A stretch of 64,000 nt of DNA, from the NCBI RefSeq assembly GCF_900230215.1, contig NZ_LT907982.1:3458001-3522000 (forward strand), in the 5' to 3' direction. The notes below the pieces were generated by a model, which did not search any database, was not told where the DNA came from, and saw only the letters and a list, made by a program, of their open reading frames with translations. Position 1 is the first letter of the stretch. Each line of letters starts with the position of its first letter. Shown here in pieces: positions 36,672 through 45,191 of the stretch. The DNA comes from Jatrophihabitans sp. GAS493 (GTDB lineage Bacteria > Actinomycetota > Actinomycetes > Mycobacteriales > Jatrophihabitantaceae). A program made the translations under genes and the position numbers.

Positions 36672-37583
36672 ATGGGCGACGGTGACGGCTGGGTTCGCTG
36701 CGACCTCGGACATCGTCATTGGGGGCGATTCGGCGCCGCTGGAATCCTGATCAACGACGGCGGGAACTTCGTACTCCAGCATCGCGCACCCTGGACTCAC
36801 GAGGGTGACACCTGGGGCATTCCCGGCGGCGCCCGAGACAGCCATGAGGATGCTGTTCAGGCAGCGACCCGCGAGGCCGTTGAAGAGGCGGCGGTTGATC
36901 CGGCGTCGGTGCGGGCCACCGGGCTTCTGGTGGATGACCACGGAGGTTGGTCGTACACGACGGTGCTGGCCCGCCCGCAGCATCCAATCAACCCACATGC
37001 GGCCAACGCCGAGAGCACCCAGATCAGATGGTGGCCGGAGTCGGAGATCGCGCAATTGCCGCTGCATCGCGGATTCGCCGGAACCTGGCCGCGGCTGCGC
37101 AGTGTGGGCTCACCGGTCGCCCTCATCGTGGACACGCACGCGGCGGTCGCCGGAGTCGTCCCGCTACCGCAGGGCGACGACACCGCGATGCCTGTGCAGA
37201 CGCTGCTGGAAACGATCTACCGGCTCGCCCGCTTCGGCATCTCCGATCGTGCCGAGCCAGATTCGGTGTCACAGCATTCGGTGTCACAGCATTCACTGGA
37301 CGCGTTGCTGCCGCGGATTGTCCTGATCGGCTCCGATCTGCCGGAGACCGAAAGCACCTCCGAGTGGTGGCAGGCGTCGGTGACTCTTCACCGAGTTCGC
37401 GACTCCGAGCGGGCGGCGGCCGTGGAGCAGGCGTGCCTGACCGCTTTCGAGAACGATGAGCGCGTCCTGGTCGTCAGTGAAGAATCCCTGCAGTCGACCG
37501 GCTACTCGGTGACACACCTCTCAGCTATCGAACTCGCCACACTGGGCGTCTCGGCCGTCTCTGCGGCCAGCGAACCCGACTGA
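36672..37583 (+). CDS. Nudix hydrolase with C-terminal extension
   Basis: A protein of about 303 residues. The Nudix box is GGARDSHEDAVQAATREAV followed by EEA, so REVxEE-type metal ligands are intact and Ala replaces the final Gly. The domain spans about residues 15-145 and should cleave a nucleoside diphosphate linked to another moiety. A second domain of about 150 residues follows, with no match that I recognise. A 15-bp duplication (37261-37290) repeats Ser-Val-Ser-Gln-His in the linker. ATG 36672 is chosen; an in-frame upstream start adds 18 residues. Confidence 0.85.
   Translation: MGDGDGWVRCDLGHRHWGRFGAAGILINDGGNFVLQHRAPWTHEGDTWGIPGGARDSHEDAVQAATREAVEEAAVDPASVRATGLLVDDHGGWSYTTVLARPQHPINPHAANAESTQIRWWPESEIAQLPLHRGFAGTWPRLRSVGSPVALIVDTHAAVAGVVPLPQGDDTAMPVQTLLETIYRLARFGISDRAEPDSVSQHSVSQHSLDALLPRIVLIGSDLPETESTSEWWQASVTLHRVRDSERAAAVEQACLTAFENDERVLVVSEESLQSTGYSVTHLSAIELATLGVSAVSAASEPD
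37261..37290. repeat. 15-bp exact tandem duplication in Nudix gene
   Basis: attcggtgtcacagc occurs twice in a row and keeps the reading frame in the interdomain linker. Confidence 0.9.
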
Positions 37584-37807
37584 GCGTCCGACTCAGATCC
37601 GGCAGGGATCATGCGGGAAATCGGGCTGGGAATCGGGCACCGAAACAGGCAGAGAAACAGGCACCGAAACACACTCGGGAGCGGCTTCTGGATTGAGCCG
37701 AAGCCGCGACCGCACGCATACACGACACACAGCTGACGCTCGTCTCACCCAAATGTTGAACCGGCACGCTTCACCTGCTTGAGACAACTGCGGAGAGGCA
37801 CAACAGA

Positions 37808-39268
37808 ATGCGGCAGCGCACTGCAATCATCAACGGAGCGTTGGTGATCGCCGTCGTCACGGTAGGGGCGATCAGCTACTTCACCATCGGCGGAACCAAG
37901 ACAGCCAGCGCATCGACCGAGCGCACCACTACGGCGGTCAAGACGAACCTGGTCGCGTCGGTTGCCGCCAGTGGGAACGTCACCAGCGCAGTGACGACCG
38001 GCGTCTCGTTCTCCGGCTGCAGCGGCAAGCTCACCTCAATCTCGGCCAAGCTCGGCCAGGCGGTCAAAGCAGGTCAGGAGTTGGCTACGGTCGACCCCAG
38101 CGATGCGCAGACCGCGGTCACCACGGCGCAGAACAACGTCACTGCTGCCGAGGCGGGTGTCGACAACTCCATCAGTGCCGCCCAACTCTCGCTCTCCAAC
38201 GCCGAGAGCAGCATGAGCCTGGATGTCAGCAACGCTCAGGACGATCTCAACACCGCGAATGCTGCGTTGACCGCCGACACCGCCGCCAAGGCGCCGGCCG
38301 ACTCGATCAGCAAGGATCAGCAGAGCGTCACCCAGGCCGAGCAGTCGCTCAGCTCGACAAAGCTCAAGGATCAGCAGCAGGTCAGCTCGGCGGAGCTGTC
38401 GCTGAGCCAGGCCCGCGCATCGACCAGCCAGAGCGCGTCCTCGCTCAGCACTGCCAAGACCGATCTCGCCACAGCGGAACAGAATCTGGCGAACTGCACC
38501 CTCACCTCGCCTTCGGCCGGGACCGTCATCGCGATCAACTCGACGCTTGGCGAGACCCCGAGTTCGACCTCGTCGGGTAGCACCAGCAGCTCATCGGGCG
38601 GTTCGTCGTCCGGGTCCACCGGCTCGTCTTCGAGCGGCAGCTCCTCCAGCACGACATCTGGTACGAGCACGACGTCGTCAAGCTCCAGCTCAAGCTCCAG
38701 CACCGGTTTCATCACGCTCGCCGACATGTCCCAACTGCAGATCAAGTCCTACGTGTCAGAGGCGGACATCGCCACGGTGAAGGTGGGCGACGCCGCCTCG
38801 GTCGTCTTCTCCGCCCTCGCACCGGTCAGTGCAACGCCTGGTGCCACCTCGACGTCGGGTACGACACTGGCCGGAACCGTCACTGAGGTCGACCCGACGA
38901 GCACCGTCTCCAGCAACGTCGTTGAATATGGCGTCACGATCTCGATCACCGCGCCGCCGGCGAACCTGCGCCTCGGCCAGACCGGCAGCGCGACTATCAC
39001 GACGGCAAGCAAGGAGAGCGTGGTCGCGGTGACGACCACGGCAATCACCACGCTCGGTCCGGTGAAGTCGGTGACGGTGAAGACCGGCTCGACGACCAAG
39101 ACTGTGGTCGTCACCACCGGCTTGGTCGGAAACGCCCAGACCGAGATCACCAGCGGCGTCAACGCCGGAGACGTCCTCGTGCTCCCAGCCACCACCTCGA
39201 CATCGCTCACCACCGGGGGCATCCCGGGCGCCGGCGGTCTCACCGGATTCGGCGGCGGCGGTCGATGA
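37808..39268 (+). CDS. HlyD/MacA-like membrane-fusion (adaptor) protein
   Basis: A 486-residue adaptor. One N-terminal membrane helix (residues 8-27), a split lipoyl domain (about 60-100 and 230-250), and an alpha-helical coiled-coil hairpin (about 100-228). Between the lipoyl half and the beta-barrel (LADMSQLQIKSYVSEADIATVKVG) is an almost pure Ser/Thr/Gly stretch, residues 251-299. The C terminus is Gly-rich. GGAGAGG lies about 8 nt upstream of the ATG. The stop overlaps the ATPase start (ATGA), so it heads an export operon. Confidence 0.9.
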   Translation: MRQRTAIINGALVIAVVTVGAISYFTIGGTKTASASTERTTTAVKTNLVASVAASGNVTSAVTTGVSFSGCSGKLTSISAKLGQAVKAGQELATVDPSDAQTAVTTAQNNVTAAEAGVDNSISAAQLSLSNAESSMSLDVSNAQDDLNTANAALTADTAAKAPADSISKDQQSVTQAEQSLSSTKLKDQQQVSSAELSLSQARASTSQSASSLSTAKTDLATAEQNLANCTLTSPSAGTVIAINSTLGETPSSTSSGSTSSSSGGSSSGSTGSSSSGSSSSTTSGTSTTSSSSSSSSSTGFITLADMSQLQIKSYVSEADIATVKVGDAASVVFSALAPVSATPGATSTSGTTLAGTVTEVDPTSTVSSNVVEYGVTISITAPPANLRLGQTGSATITTASKESVVAVTTTAITTLGPVKSVTVKTGSTTKTVVVTTGLVGNAQTEITSGVNAGDVLVLPATTSTSLTTGGIPGAGGLTGFGGGGR

Positions 39269-40071
39269 GCGCTGGTCGCAGGGCCGCCCACCGCACCGCC
39301 ACCGCCGACCCGGACGGCCCGCCGTCACCCCCACGCGCCAGCAGGCCGGTCATCCAGCTCGATCGGGTCGGCAAGACCTACGGCAGCGGCGACACCGCGG
39401 TGCACGCCGTCCGATCAGTGAGTCTGTCGGTCGAACGAGGCGACTACGTAGCGATCATGGGTGCATCAGGCTCCGGAAAATCGACGCTGATGAACATCAT
39501 CGGCTGCCTGGACGACACCAGCCGTGGTCGCTATCTGCTCGACGGGGTCGACGTGCGGACCCTCGACGAGCATCAACTGGCCATCATTCGCAACCGCAAG
39601 ATCGGATTCATTTTCCAGAGCTTCAACCTGATCCCACGCACCCGGGCCGTCGACAATGTCGCTCTCCCGCTCTCCTACGCCGGCGTGAAAGCGGCCGAGC
39701 GAAAGCGGCGGGCACTCGAAGCCCTGAGCCGAGTCGGTCTGAGCGAGCGCGTCGACCATCTGCCGACCGAACTCTCCGGCGGCCAGCAGCAGCGAGTCGC
39801 GATCGCCCGGGCGATCGTCACGCAGCCGGTGCTGCTACTCGCTGATGAGCCCACGGGTGCGCTGGATTCACGGGCCTCCGCCGACGTGCTTGCCCTCTTC
39901 GATGATCTCAACCTGAACGGCCGGACTCTTGTGATCATCACCCACGAGGACGAAGTCGCCCACCATGCCAAGCGGATCGTCCGAATGCGTGATGGCGAAG
40001 TCATAGAAGACATCCGCCAGGCCGGGGTCAGCGCGCCGCCACCGCGACTCGGATTGGGAGTCAGCGCATGA
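39265..40071 (+). CDS. MacB-type ABC transporter ATPase
   Basis: A 268-residue nucleotide-binding protein of the MacB/LolD type. Walker A GASGSGKST, Q-loop FIFQSFNLIPR, signature LSGGQQQRVAIARA, Walker B LLLADEPTGALD, and the H-loop VIITHEDE are all intact. It supplies ATP-driven force to the following FtsX-like permease. Both its ends overlap the neighbouring genes by 4 nt, so the three are translated together. The first 28 residues are a Pro/Arg-rich extension of unknown use. Confidence 0.96.
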   Translation: MSAGRRAAHRTATADPDGPPSPPRASRPVIQLDRVGKTYGSGDTAVHAVRSVSLSVERGDYVAIMGASGSGKSTLMNIIGCLDDTSRGRYLLDGVDVRTLDEHQLAIIRNRKIGFIFQSFNLIPRTRAVDNVALPLSYAGVKAAERKRRALEALSRVGLSERVDHLPTELSGGQQQRVAIARAIVTQPVLLLADEPTGALDSRASADVLALFDDLNLNGRTLVIITHEDEVAHHAKRIVRMRDGEVIEDIRQAGVSAPPPRLGLGVSA

Positions 40072-41411
40072 ACCTGCCCGTCGCGCTGCGTTTCGCAACG
40101 GTGGGAATCGCGGCGAACAAGATGCGTTCCGCCCTGACGACACTGGGGATTCTCATCGGGGTATCGGCGGTGATCATTCTGCTCGCCGTCGGCACCGGTT
40201 CGAGCGCCGCGGTGAAGAGCCGTATCGCGAAACTCGGAAGTGCCACGATCACGGTCAGCCGGCAGGCCAACGGGAACGGGCGCGCCGGTAGCGGAGGAGG
40301 CGGTGCGGGGGGCGCAGCCCGGGCCTTCGGCGGAGGCGGATTCGGTGGGGGTGCCTTCGGCGGCGGCGGCGGTGCGGCGGCCGGTGGCGCGAGCACCTCA
40401 GGCTCGGCCACCAAGACCCGGACCACTGACCTCACACTTGACGATGCCAAGGCGCTCACCGATACCTCCCAGCTGCCCGACGTGAAGCTGGTGGCTCCGC
40501 AAGCAAGTGCCACCTCGGTCGTCGGCGGCTACACGGGTGTGACGCACACGATCTCGTCCTTCCTCGGCAGCACACCCTCCTACTTCGCCATCAGCAATGA
40601 CGACCTGCTCGCCGGCAGCTACTTCGGAGACAACGACTATCTGGCCCACAGCAATGTCGTCGTGCTCGGCACGACAGTGGCGCAGGATCTGGTCGGAGGC
40701 ACCGGAGCCGACGCTGTCGGAAAGACGATTCAGCTCAACGGTGGCAACTGGACGGTCTCCGGCGTGCTCGCTTCGAAGGGGACCACCAGTGGATCGAACG
40801 CCGATGACCTGGCGGTGGCCCCACTGACCACGGTTGAGGACAAGCTGACCGGAGTCGATCAGAGCCTCACCTCGATCCTGGTCGAGGCCAAGAGTTCCTC
40901 AGCGGTGGACAGCGCCGAGGCACAGATCGAATCGGTCCTCGACGCCCGGCACGTGGTGACGTCCAGTACCCGCGACTACAGCGTCTCCAGCGCGGCATCC
41001 ATCATCTCGACGGCCACCAGTACCACTCAGACCCTGACCGTCCTGCTCGGTGCTGTCGCCGCGATCAGCCTGCTGGTGGGCGGGATCGGGGTCATGAACA
41101 TCATGCTGGTGACCGTCACCGAACGCACCCGGGAGATCGGCGTCCGGAAGGCGATCGGGGCCGGCAAGGCTGACATCGTCGTCCAATTTCTGGCCGAAGC
41201 GGTGCTGCTGTCAGTGATCGGCGGGCTCGTAGGCGTGGCCATCGGCCTGATCGGAAGCCGCTTCACCATCGTCGGTGTGCAGCCGGTCGTTGCGAGCTGG
41301 TCCGTCTTCCTCGCGTTCGGAGTCGCCGTGGCGGTCGGGCTCTTCTTCGGTATCTACCCGGCCAACCGCGCCGCGTCCCTCAAGCCCATCGACGCCCTGC
41401 GTTACGAATAA
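40068..41411 (+). CDS. MacB/FtsX-type ABC permease
   Basis: A 447-residue permease: one N-terminal helix (TTLGILIGVSAVIILLAVG), a large extracytoplasmic domain, and three C-terminal helices with the typical GGIGVMNIMLVTVTERTREI and IGVRKAIGA motifs. Residues 68-112 are a Gly/Ala-rich insertion in the extracytoplasmic domain, absent from standard MacB. It should move substrates from the outer membrane leaflet by mechanotransmission together with the adaptor. The start overlaps the ATPase gene by 4 nt. Confidence 0.94.
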   Translation: MNLPVALRFATVGIAANKMRSALTTLGILIGVSAVIILLAVGTGSSAAVKSRIAKLGSATITVSRQANGNGRAGSGGGGAGGAARAFGGGGFGGGAFGGGGGAAAGGASTSGSATKTRTTDLTLDDAKALTDTSQLPDVKLVAPQASATSVVGGYTGVTHTISSFLGSTPSYFAISNDDLLAGSYFGDNDYLAHSNVVVLGTTVAQDLVGGTGADAVGKTIQLNGGNWTVSGVLASKGTTSGSNADDLAVAPLTTVEDKLTGVDQSLTSILVEAKSSSAVDSAEAQIESVLDARHVVTSSTRDYSVSSAASIISTATSTTQTLTVLLGAVAAISLLVGGIGVMNIMLVTVTERTREIGVRKAIGAGKADIVVQFLAEAVLLSVIGGLVGVAIGLIGSRFTIVGVQPVVASWSVFLAFGVAVAVGLFFGIYPANRAASLKPIDALRYE

Positions 41412-41419
41412 GGAATTCA

Positions 41420-42091
41420 ATGACATTCTTCAACTCCCCAGACGGCGAATCGACGACGTCAGTGACGGCCGAGGATCACGATCAGTCCACCGTCGAACTG
41501 CTGGAGACCGACCACGACATCGCGGCCGCGCCGGAGGACGATCTCAACCGCGACGATGACATCGACGACGACATTGACGACGACATTGACGATGACTTCG
41601 CGCCGCGCGCCAAGGAGCGCCTCGGAGCGCTGAGCATCGCTCTGATCGCGCTACTCATAGCCGGGATCGGTTTCCTGGGCGGCGTCATCACACAGAAGCA
41701 CAACGGTGACTCATCGACGGCCAGTCGGGGCGGTGCGGCCGGCGCGGGCGCGAACGCCCAGCGCTTCGGTGCGTTACGCGAGGGAGCCGCCGGCGGCTTC
41801 GGTGGGGCAGCCGGCGGCGGTGCCGCGGCTGGCGGTGGAGCGGCCGGAGGTGGCACCGGTTCCGACACCGCCGACACCCCCGCGCTCATCGGCACGGTGG
41901 TCAGCGTCAGTGGTGACACGGCCGTGGTGAAGAACCTCGCGGGCAAGGAAGTAACCGTCCATCTCTCCACGGATACGCGCGTATCCAAGGCCGCGACGGC
42001 CGCCGACCTCAAGCCCGGACAGACCGTGACCGTGGCCGGCAGTACCGGTACCGACGGCTCAATCGCTGCATCATCGGTCACCGCAAAGTGA
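41420..42091 (+). CDS. DUF5666-domain membrane protein with acidic tandem repeat
   Basis: A 223-residue protein 8 nt after the permease. Residues 1-65 are acidic and include four tandem Asp-Asp-Asp-Ile-type units (41552-41599), followed by one membrane helix (LSIALIALLIAGIGFLGGVI, residues 71-90), a Gly/Ala-rich stretch (104-147) and a C-terminal DUF5666-like beta domain (IGTVVSVSGDTAVVKNLAGK, LKPGQTVTVAG). The acidic end should face the cytoplasm and the domain the outside. It is probably an accessory part of the export system. Confidence 0.8.
   Translation: MTFFNSPDGESTTSVTAEDHDQSTVELLETDHDIAAAPEDDLNRDDDIDDDIDDDIDDDFAPRAKERLGALSIALIALLIAGIGFLGGVITQKHNGDSSTASRGGAAGAGANAQRFGALREGAAGGFGGAAGGGAAAGGGAAGGGTGSDTADTPALIGTVVSVSGDTAVVKNLAGKEVTVHLSTDTRVSKAATAADLKPGQTVTVAGSTGTDGSIAASSVTAK
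41552..41599. repeat. 12-bp tandem repeat x4 in the DUF5666 gene
   Basis: Four 12-mers of the form gac-gay-gac-aty encode repeated Asp-Asp-Asp-Ile in the acidic cytoplasmic tail. The middle two are identical; the last ends in Phe. Confidence 0.85.
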
Positions 42092-42124
42092 TCTCCACCA
42101 ACCATCAGCTGTGAAAGGCAAGAC

Positions 42125-42613
42125 ATGCCCATCATCATTCGTTCGTTGACGATTCTCGGTGCGGTCGCACTCGGAACCGCTGGCCTGGCCGCCTGCTCGA
42201 GCTCGGCCAAGGCGACATCCTCCACGACATCGACGGCCGCCGCGTCAGGGTCAGCGGCCGCTGCGGGAGATCGCGCCGGTGGCAATAGTGCGCTGCGCGA
42301 TTTCCTCGCGACCGACGCCGCGAAGACGTGCCTGAGCGCTGCCGGCATCTCGGTGCCGTCCTTCGCCGCTCGCCCCTCCGGCGCGTTCCCGTCCGGCGCC
42401 CGCCCGTCCGGGGGATTCCCCTCCGGCGAACGTCCGTCGGGAGCCTTTCCGAGCGGCGCGCGCCGCAGCGGTGGCTTCGGCGGTGGCGCCGGTAACGAGC
42501 AGTTCACCAAGATCGAGGCGGCGCTGAAAGCCTGTGGTCTCACCGTTCCGACCCGCTCCCCGGCTTCGCGCCCGGCGGGTGCCGCCCCAACCAGCGCGCC
42601 GGCAAGCAGCTAG
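42125..42613 (+). CDS. Repeat-containing lipoprotein of the export operon
   Basis: A 162-residue secreted lipoprotein: signal peptide with lipobox LAAC and lipidated Cys24. Then a Ser/Thr/Ala-rich linker, a short helix with one Cys (AAKTCLSAAGISVP), three and a half decapeptide repeats of RPSGAFPSGA type (residues 83-118), and a last helix with a second Cys (IEAALKACGLTVP). The two Cys could pair and fold the repeats into a loop. It resembles actinobacterial lipoproteins with CMRxHGV/ACxxLxP motifs that lie beside MacAB-like systems; the relation is inferred. No enzyme motif. Confidence 0.75.
   Translation: MPIIIRSLTILGAVALGTAGLAACSSSAKATSSTTSTAAASGSAAAAGDRAGGNSALRDFLATDAAKTCLSAAGISVPSFAARPSGAFPSGARPSGGFPSGERPSGAFPSGARRSGGFGGGAGNEQFTKIEAALKACGLTVPTRSPASRPAGAAPTSAPASS
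42371..42478. repeat. 30-bp tandem repeat (about 3.5 copies)
   Basis: Imperfect 30-mers encode the RPSG-x-FPSG-x decapeptides of the lipoprotein. Each is itself made of two related 15-bp halves, indicating stepwise duplication. Confidence 0.8.
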
Positions 42614-42625
42614 ATCCGAGTGCCA

Positions 42626-42631
42626 TAGTCT
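42626..42631 (+). promoter_or_regulatory. -10 box (TAGTCT) for leaderless yaaA
   Basis: TAGTCT fits TANNNT and ends 6 nt before the GTG start at 42638; no ribosome-binding site is visible. yaaA is therefore probably transcribed separately from the export operon. Confidence 0.55.
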
Positions 42632-42637
42632 GCACGG

Positions 42638-43432
42638 GTGCTCATCCTGCTGCCGCCGAGCGAGAAGAAGCGACCGGGCGGACGTGGACGGTCACTCACC
42701 ACGCGCCCGGACGCTGGTGAACTCGCGGAGTACCGCGCGCGCACGATAGACGCCGTCCGGCAGCTAGTCGCCGGCCCGCGCCAGACGGCCGCGGCCAAGC
42801 TGCTGCTGCCCGATTCAGTAGTGGACGAGACGGTCGCCATCAACCGCGCCTTGCTCGACAGCCCGACCATGCCGGCTCTGCAGCGCTATAGCGGCGTCGT
42901 GTACGACGGTCTCGACGCTGCTGCGCTCTCCGCCGCGGCGACCAGCTTGGCCCGGCGACGTGTGTTGATCTTCTCCGGACTCTTCGGAGTGTTGACCGGT
43001 GGTGAGCCGATACCGAACTACCGGGTACCGGCGAAAGCCGTGCTGCCTGGAATCGGGGTCGCGGGCACCTTCTGGCGGCCCGCCCTGGACGGGCGACTGC
43101 GCGGACTGATCAAGCGAGGCGCCGTCATCGACCTACGTTCCAGCGACTATGCGTCGATGTGGCGGATGCCAGCCCTGGATGGTCGCGGGGTGAGTGTGCG
43201 AATCGAGTCGCCGACCAGTCGCGGCTACGGAGTGGTGAGCTACAACAGCAAGTACGGCAAGGGTGTGCTGGCTCGGGCGTTGCTGGAGCGGGTTGCGGCC
43301 GGCGGCGAGGTCAGCGGCGCCGAGGAGGCGCTCGAGGTCTGGCGGGAGGCTACCGGCGAATCCGGTGAGGTCCGGCAAACCTGCTCCGGCGCCACGTTGC
43401 TGTTGCTGCGCACCGGACCCACCGGCGGCTAG
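42638..43432 (+). CDS. yaaA: YaaA family peroxide-stress protein
   Basis: A 264-residue protein of the YaaA/DUF328 family. Signatures are the N-terminal LILLPPSEKK, ALQRYSGVVYDGLD and FSGLFGVL. In E. coli YaaA limits free iron and DNA damage during hydrogen peroxide stress and binds DNA. The GTG start has a TAGTCT box 6 nt upstream. The gene follows the lipoprotein by 24 nt on the same strand but seems to have its own promoter. Confidence 0.92.
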   Translation: MLILLPPSEKKRPGGRGRSLTTRPDAGELAEYRARTIDAVRQLVAGPRQTAAAKLLLPDSVVDETVAINRALLDSPTMPALQRYSGVVYDGLDAAALSAAATSLARRRVLIFSGLFGVLTGGEPIPNYRVPAKAVLPGIGVAGTFWRPALDGRLRGLIKRGAVIDLRSSDYASMWRMPALDGRGVSVRIESPTSRGYGVVSYNSKYGKGVLARALLERVAAGGEVSGAEEALEVWREATGESGEVRQTCSGATLLLLRTGPTGG

Positions 43433-43517
43433 TAGCTGGTCACTTACACGAAGTCGTTGCGCCCCCATCCCGGACCCCAGTGATGCGCCCGTGTCACAGG
43501 TTCGCGAAGATGTGGCC

Positions 43518-44159
43518 ATGCAACTCGATCATCTCTGCTATGTCGCCGGTCCGGAGGGACTCGGTGCGTGCGTTCAGCGCCTCGGCGCCCGCCTGGGAGC
43601 CGGATTCAACGACGGCGGCATTCACCCGCGCCTGGGAACACGTAACTATGTGCTGCCGCTGGCCGGCGGTCGGTACCTCGAGGTCGTTGCCGCGCTCGAT
43701 CACCCGGCGGCCGACTCAGCACCCTTCGGACGGGCGGTTCGCGACCGGACCCTATCCGGCGGCGGCTGGCTGGGCTGGGTCGTGCGGGTCGACGACATCA
43801 CCGACATCGAACTGCACCTGGCCCGCCCCGCCGTGGCCGGGCACCGCGTTCGCCCCGACGGCTACGACCTGCGGTGGAAGCAGCTCGGGGTCAACGACAC
43901 GGCGGCCAACCCGCACCTGCCGTTCTTCGTGCAGTGGCTCTCCCCGTTCAATGAGCACCCGTCCAGTCACGGCGGGGCGATCGAGCTGAGCAGCCTGGAG
44001 ATCTCGGGCGATCAAGGCGAGATCGACCAGTATCTCGGCAGCTCCAGTGCCGAGATACTCGCCGACGTGACTGTGACCTGGCTACCGATCAGCGAGGACG
44101 ACAACGGCATCGTCGCGGCGGAGTTCACCACCGCGCACGGAACTGTGCGTATCGACTAG
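43518..44159 (+). CDS. VOC superfamily (glyoxalase-like) protein
   Basis: A 213-residue protein starting MQLDHLCYVAG, the first strand of a glyoxalase/VOC fold with the metal-ligand His. HPRLGTRNYVLPL and GRYLEVVAALDHP (Glu ligand) follow, then a second half with FFVQWLSPFNEHP. The layout is that of Glyoxalase_3 proteins, often single-domain binding or isomerase proteins. The reaction is not predictable. ATG 43518 is used; a GTG two codons upstream is possible. Confidence 0.82.
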   Translation: MQLDHLCYVAGPEGLGACVQRLGARLGAGFNDGGIHPRLGTRNYVLPLAGGRYLEVVAALDHPAADSAPFGRAVRDRTLSGGGWLGWVVRVDDITDIELHLARPAVAGHRVRPDGYDLRWKQLGVNDTAANPHLPFFVQWLSPFNEHPSSHGGAIELSSLEISGDQGEIDQYLGSSSAEILADVTVTWLPISEDDNGIVAAEFTTAHGTVRID

Positions 44160-44190
44160 GTCCAGCTGGGGCAACGTCGGCCGGGCAGCT

Positions 44191-44226
44191 GTGCCAGGTG
44201 TGCCAGGTGTGCCAGGTGTGCCAGGT
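44191..44226. repeat. 9-bp exact tandem repeat x4
   Basis: Four identical gtgccaggt units lie between the convergent VOC and EamA genes. A GC-rich inverted repeat (GCCGGCCG with CGGCCGGC) immediately follows and spans the EamA stop codon, perhaps as a terminator. Confidence 0.9.
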
Positions 44227-44238
44227 GAGGCCGGCCGG

Positions 44239-45144
44239 CTAGGCGCCGGCGGCCGGCACGGGCTCAGCGATGCCGATCGCGACCTCGTCCCTCGATTTGC
44301 GGGTGCGCGCGGCGAGGACAGATCCGGCCAGAATAAGTGGGAATCCGATGGCCATGCCCATCGTGAAGGACTCGTTGAGCAGCAGTACCCCGAGAAACAC
44401 CGCGACCGCCGGGTTCACGTAGGTGATGACCACCGCGCGGGATGGGCCGATGGCGGCGATCAGCTCGAAGAAGAGGACGAACGCCAGCGCGGTGCAGATG
44501 AGGGCCAACGCGATGATCGAAGCCACGGTATTGGCGTGTAGGTGATCGGGTCTCATCACCACGGCCGCGGGTAGGTAAGCCAGGGACGTGATGGCCAGGG
44601 ACGTGAAGACGACCCCGATCCCGGGGACTCCGCCCAGGTGTCGATTGAGGATCACCGGCGCCACGGCGTAGCCGACTACCACCACCCCCACCTCAAGGAG
44701 CGGACGGGCCTGCACATTGCCAAGATCCAATCCGAGCAGCGCCACGACGCCGACCACGCCGAGCAGCAGCCCGGCCAGCCTTGTCGCGTCCACCCTCTCC
44801 TTCGTGCGCCCGAAGCGGGCGATGACCACGCCGACCAGCGGCACAGCGGCGATAAGCAGGCCGGTGAGCGAGCTGGAGAGCTTGGTTTCGGCGTCGTTGA
44901 GCAGCAACCACGGGATCGCGATCTCGATCGCGGTGAAGGCCAGTAGCGGGCGCCACAGCGGCAGTACGGGCCGGATCGCGTTCCGTTTCAGCGCGATCGG
45001 CAGCAGCACCAGAGCGCCGAGGAACGTGCGGGCGAAGACCAGAGCCGGAGGTGAGACGTCTCGCACGGCCACGCGGATCAGCAGATACGGAATACCCCAG
45101 ATGATGCACATCGCCGAGAAGAGCATCCAGGTACGTCGCGTCAC
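44239..45144 (-). CDS. EamA/DMT-family transporter
   Basis: A 301-residue membrane protein with ten hydrophobic segments arranged as two EamA repeats; CIIWGIPYLLIRVAV and YVNPAVAVFLGVLLLNE are the characteristic stretches of each half. Members export amino acids or other metabolites; the substrate is unknown. GTG 45144 is chosen because GAGGGAG lies 5 nt upstream. A 17-bp direct repeat (45158-45191) lies in the leader. Confidence 0.92.
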   Translation of the reverse strand: MTRRTWMLFSAMCIIWGIPYLLIRVAVRDVSPPALVFARTFLGALVLLPIALKRNAIRPVLPLWRPLLAFTAIEIAIPWLLLNDAETKLSSSLTGLLIAAVPLVGVVIARFGRTKERVDATRLAGLLLGVVGVVALLGLDLGNVQARPLLEVGVVVVGYAVAPVILNRHLGGVPGIGVVFTSLAITSLAYLPAAVVMRPDHLHANTVASIIALALICTALAFVLFFELIAAIGPSRAVVITYVNPAVAVFLGVLLLNESFTMGMAIGFPLILAGSVLAARTRKSRDEVAIGIAEPVPAAGA

Positions 45145-45157
45145 GCGTGCTCCCTCG

Positions 45158-45191
45158 TAGCGGTCGAAGCTCAGTAGCGGTCGAAGCTCAG
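45158..45191. repeat. 17-bp exact tandem duplication upstream of EamA gene
   Basis: tagcggtcgaagctcag occurs twice in tandem, ending 14 bp before the EamA start. It may duplicate an operator or part of the leader. Confidence 0.9.

Noticed and set aside
44191-44226. Four-copy 9-bp array considered as a CRISPR remnant
   Set aside because: Units are contiguous with no spacers and far shorter than CRISPR repeats; no cas genes in the window.
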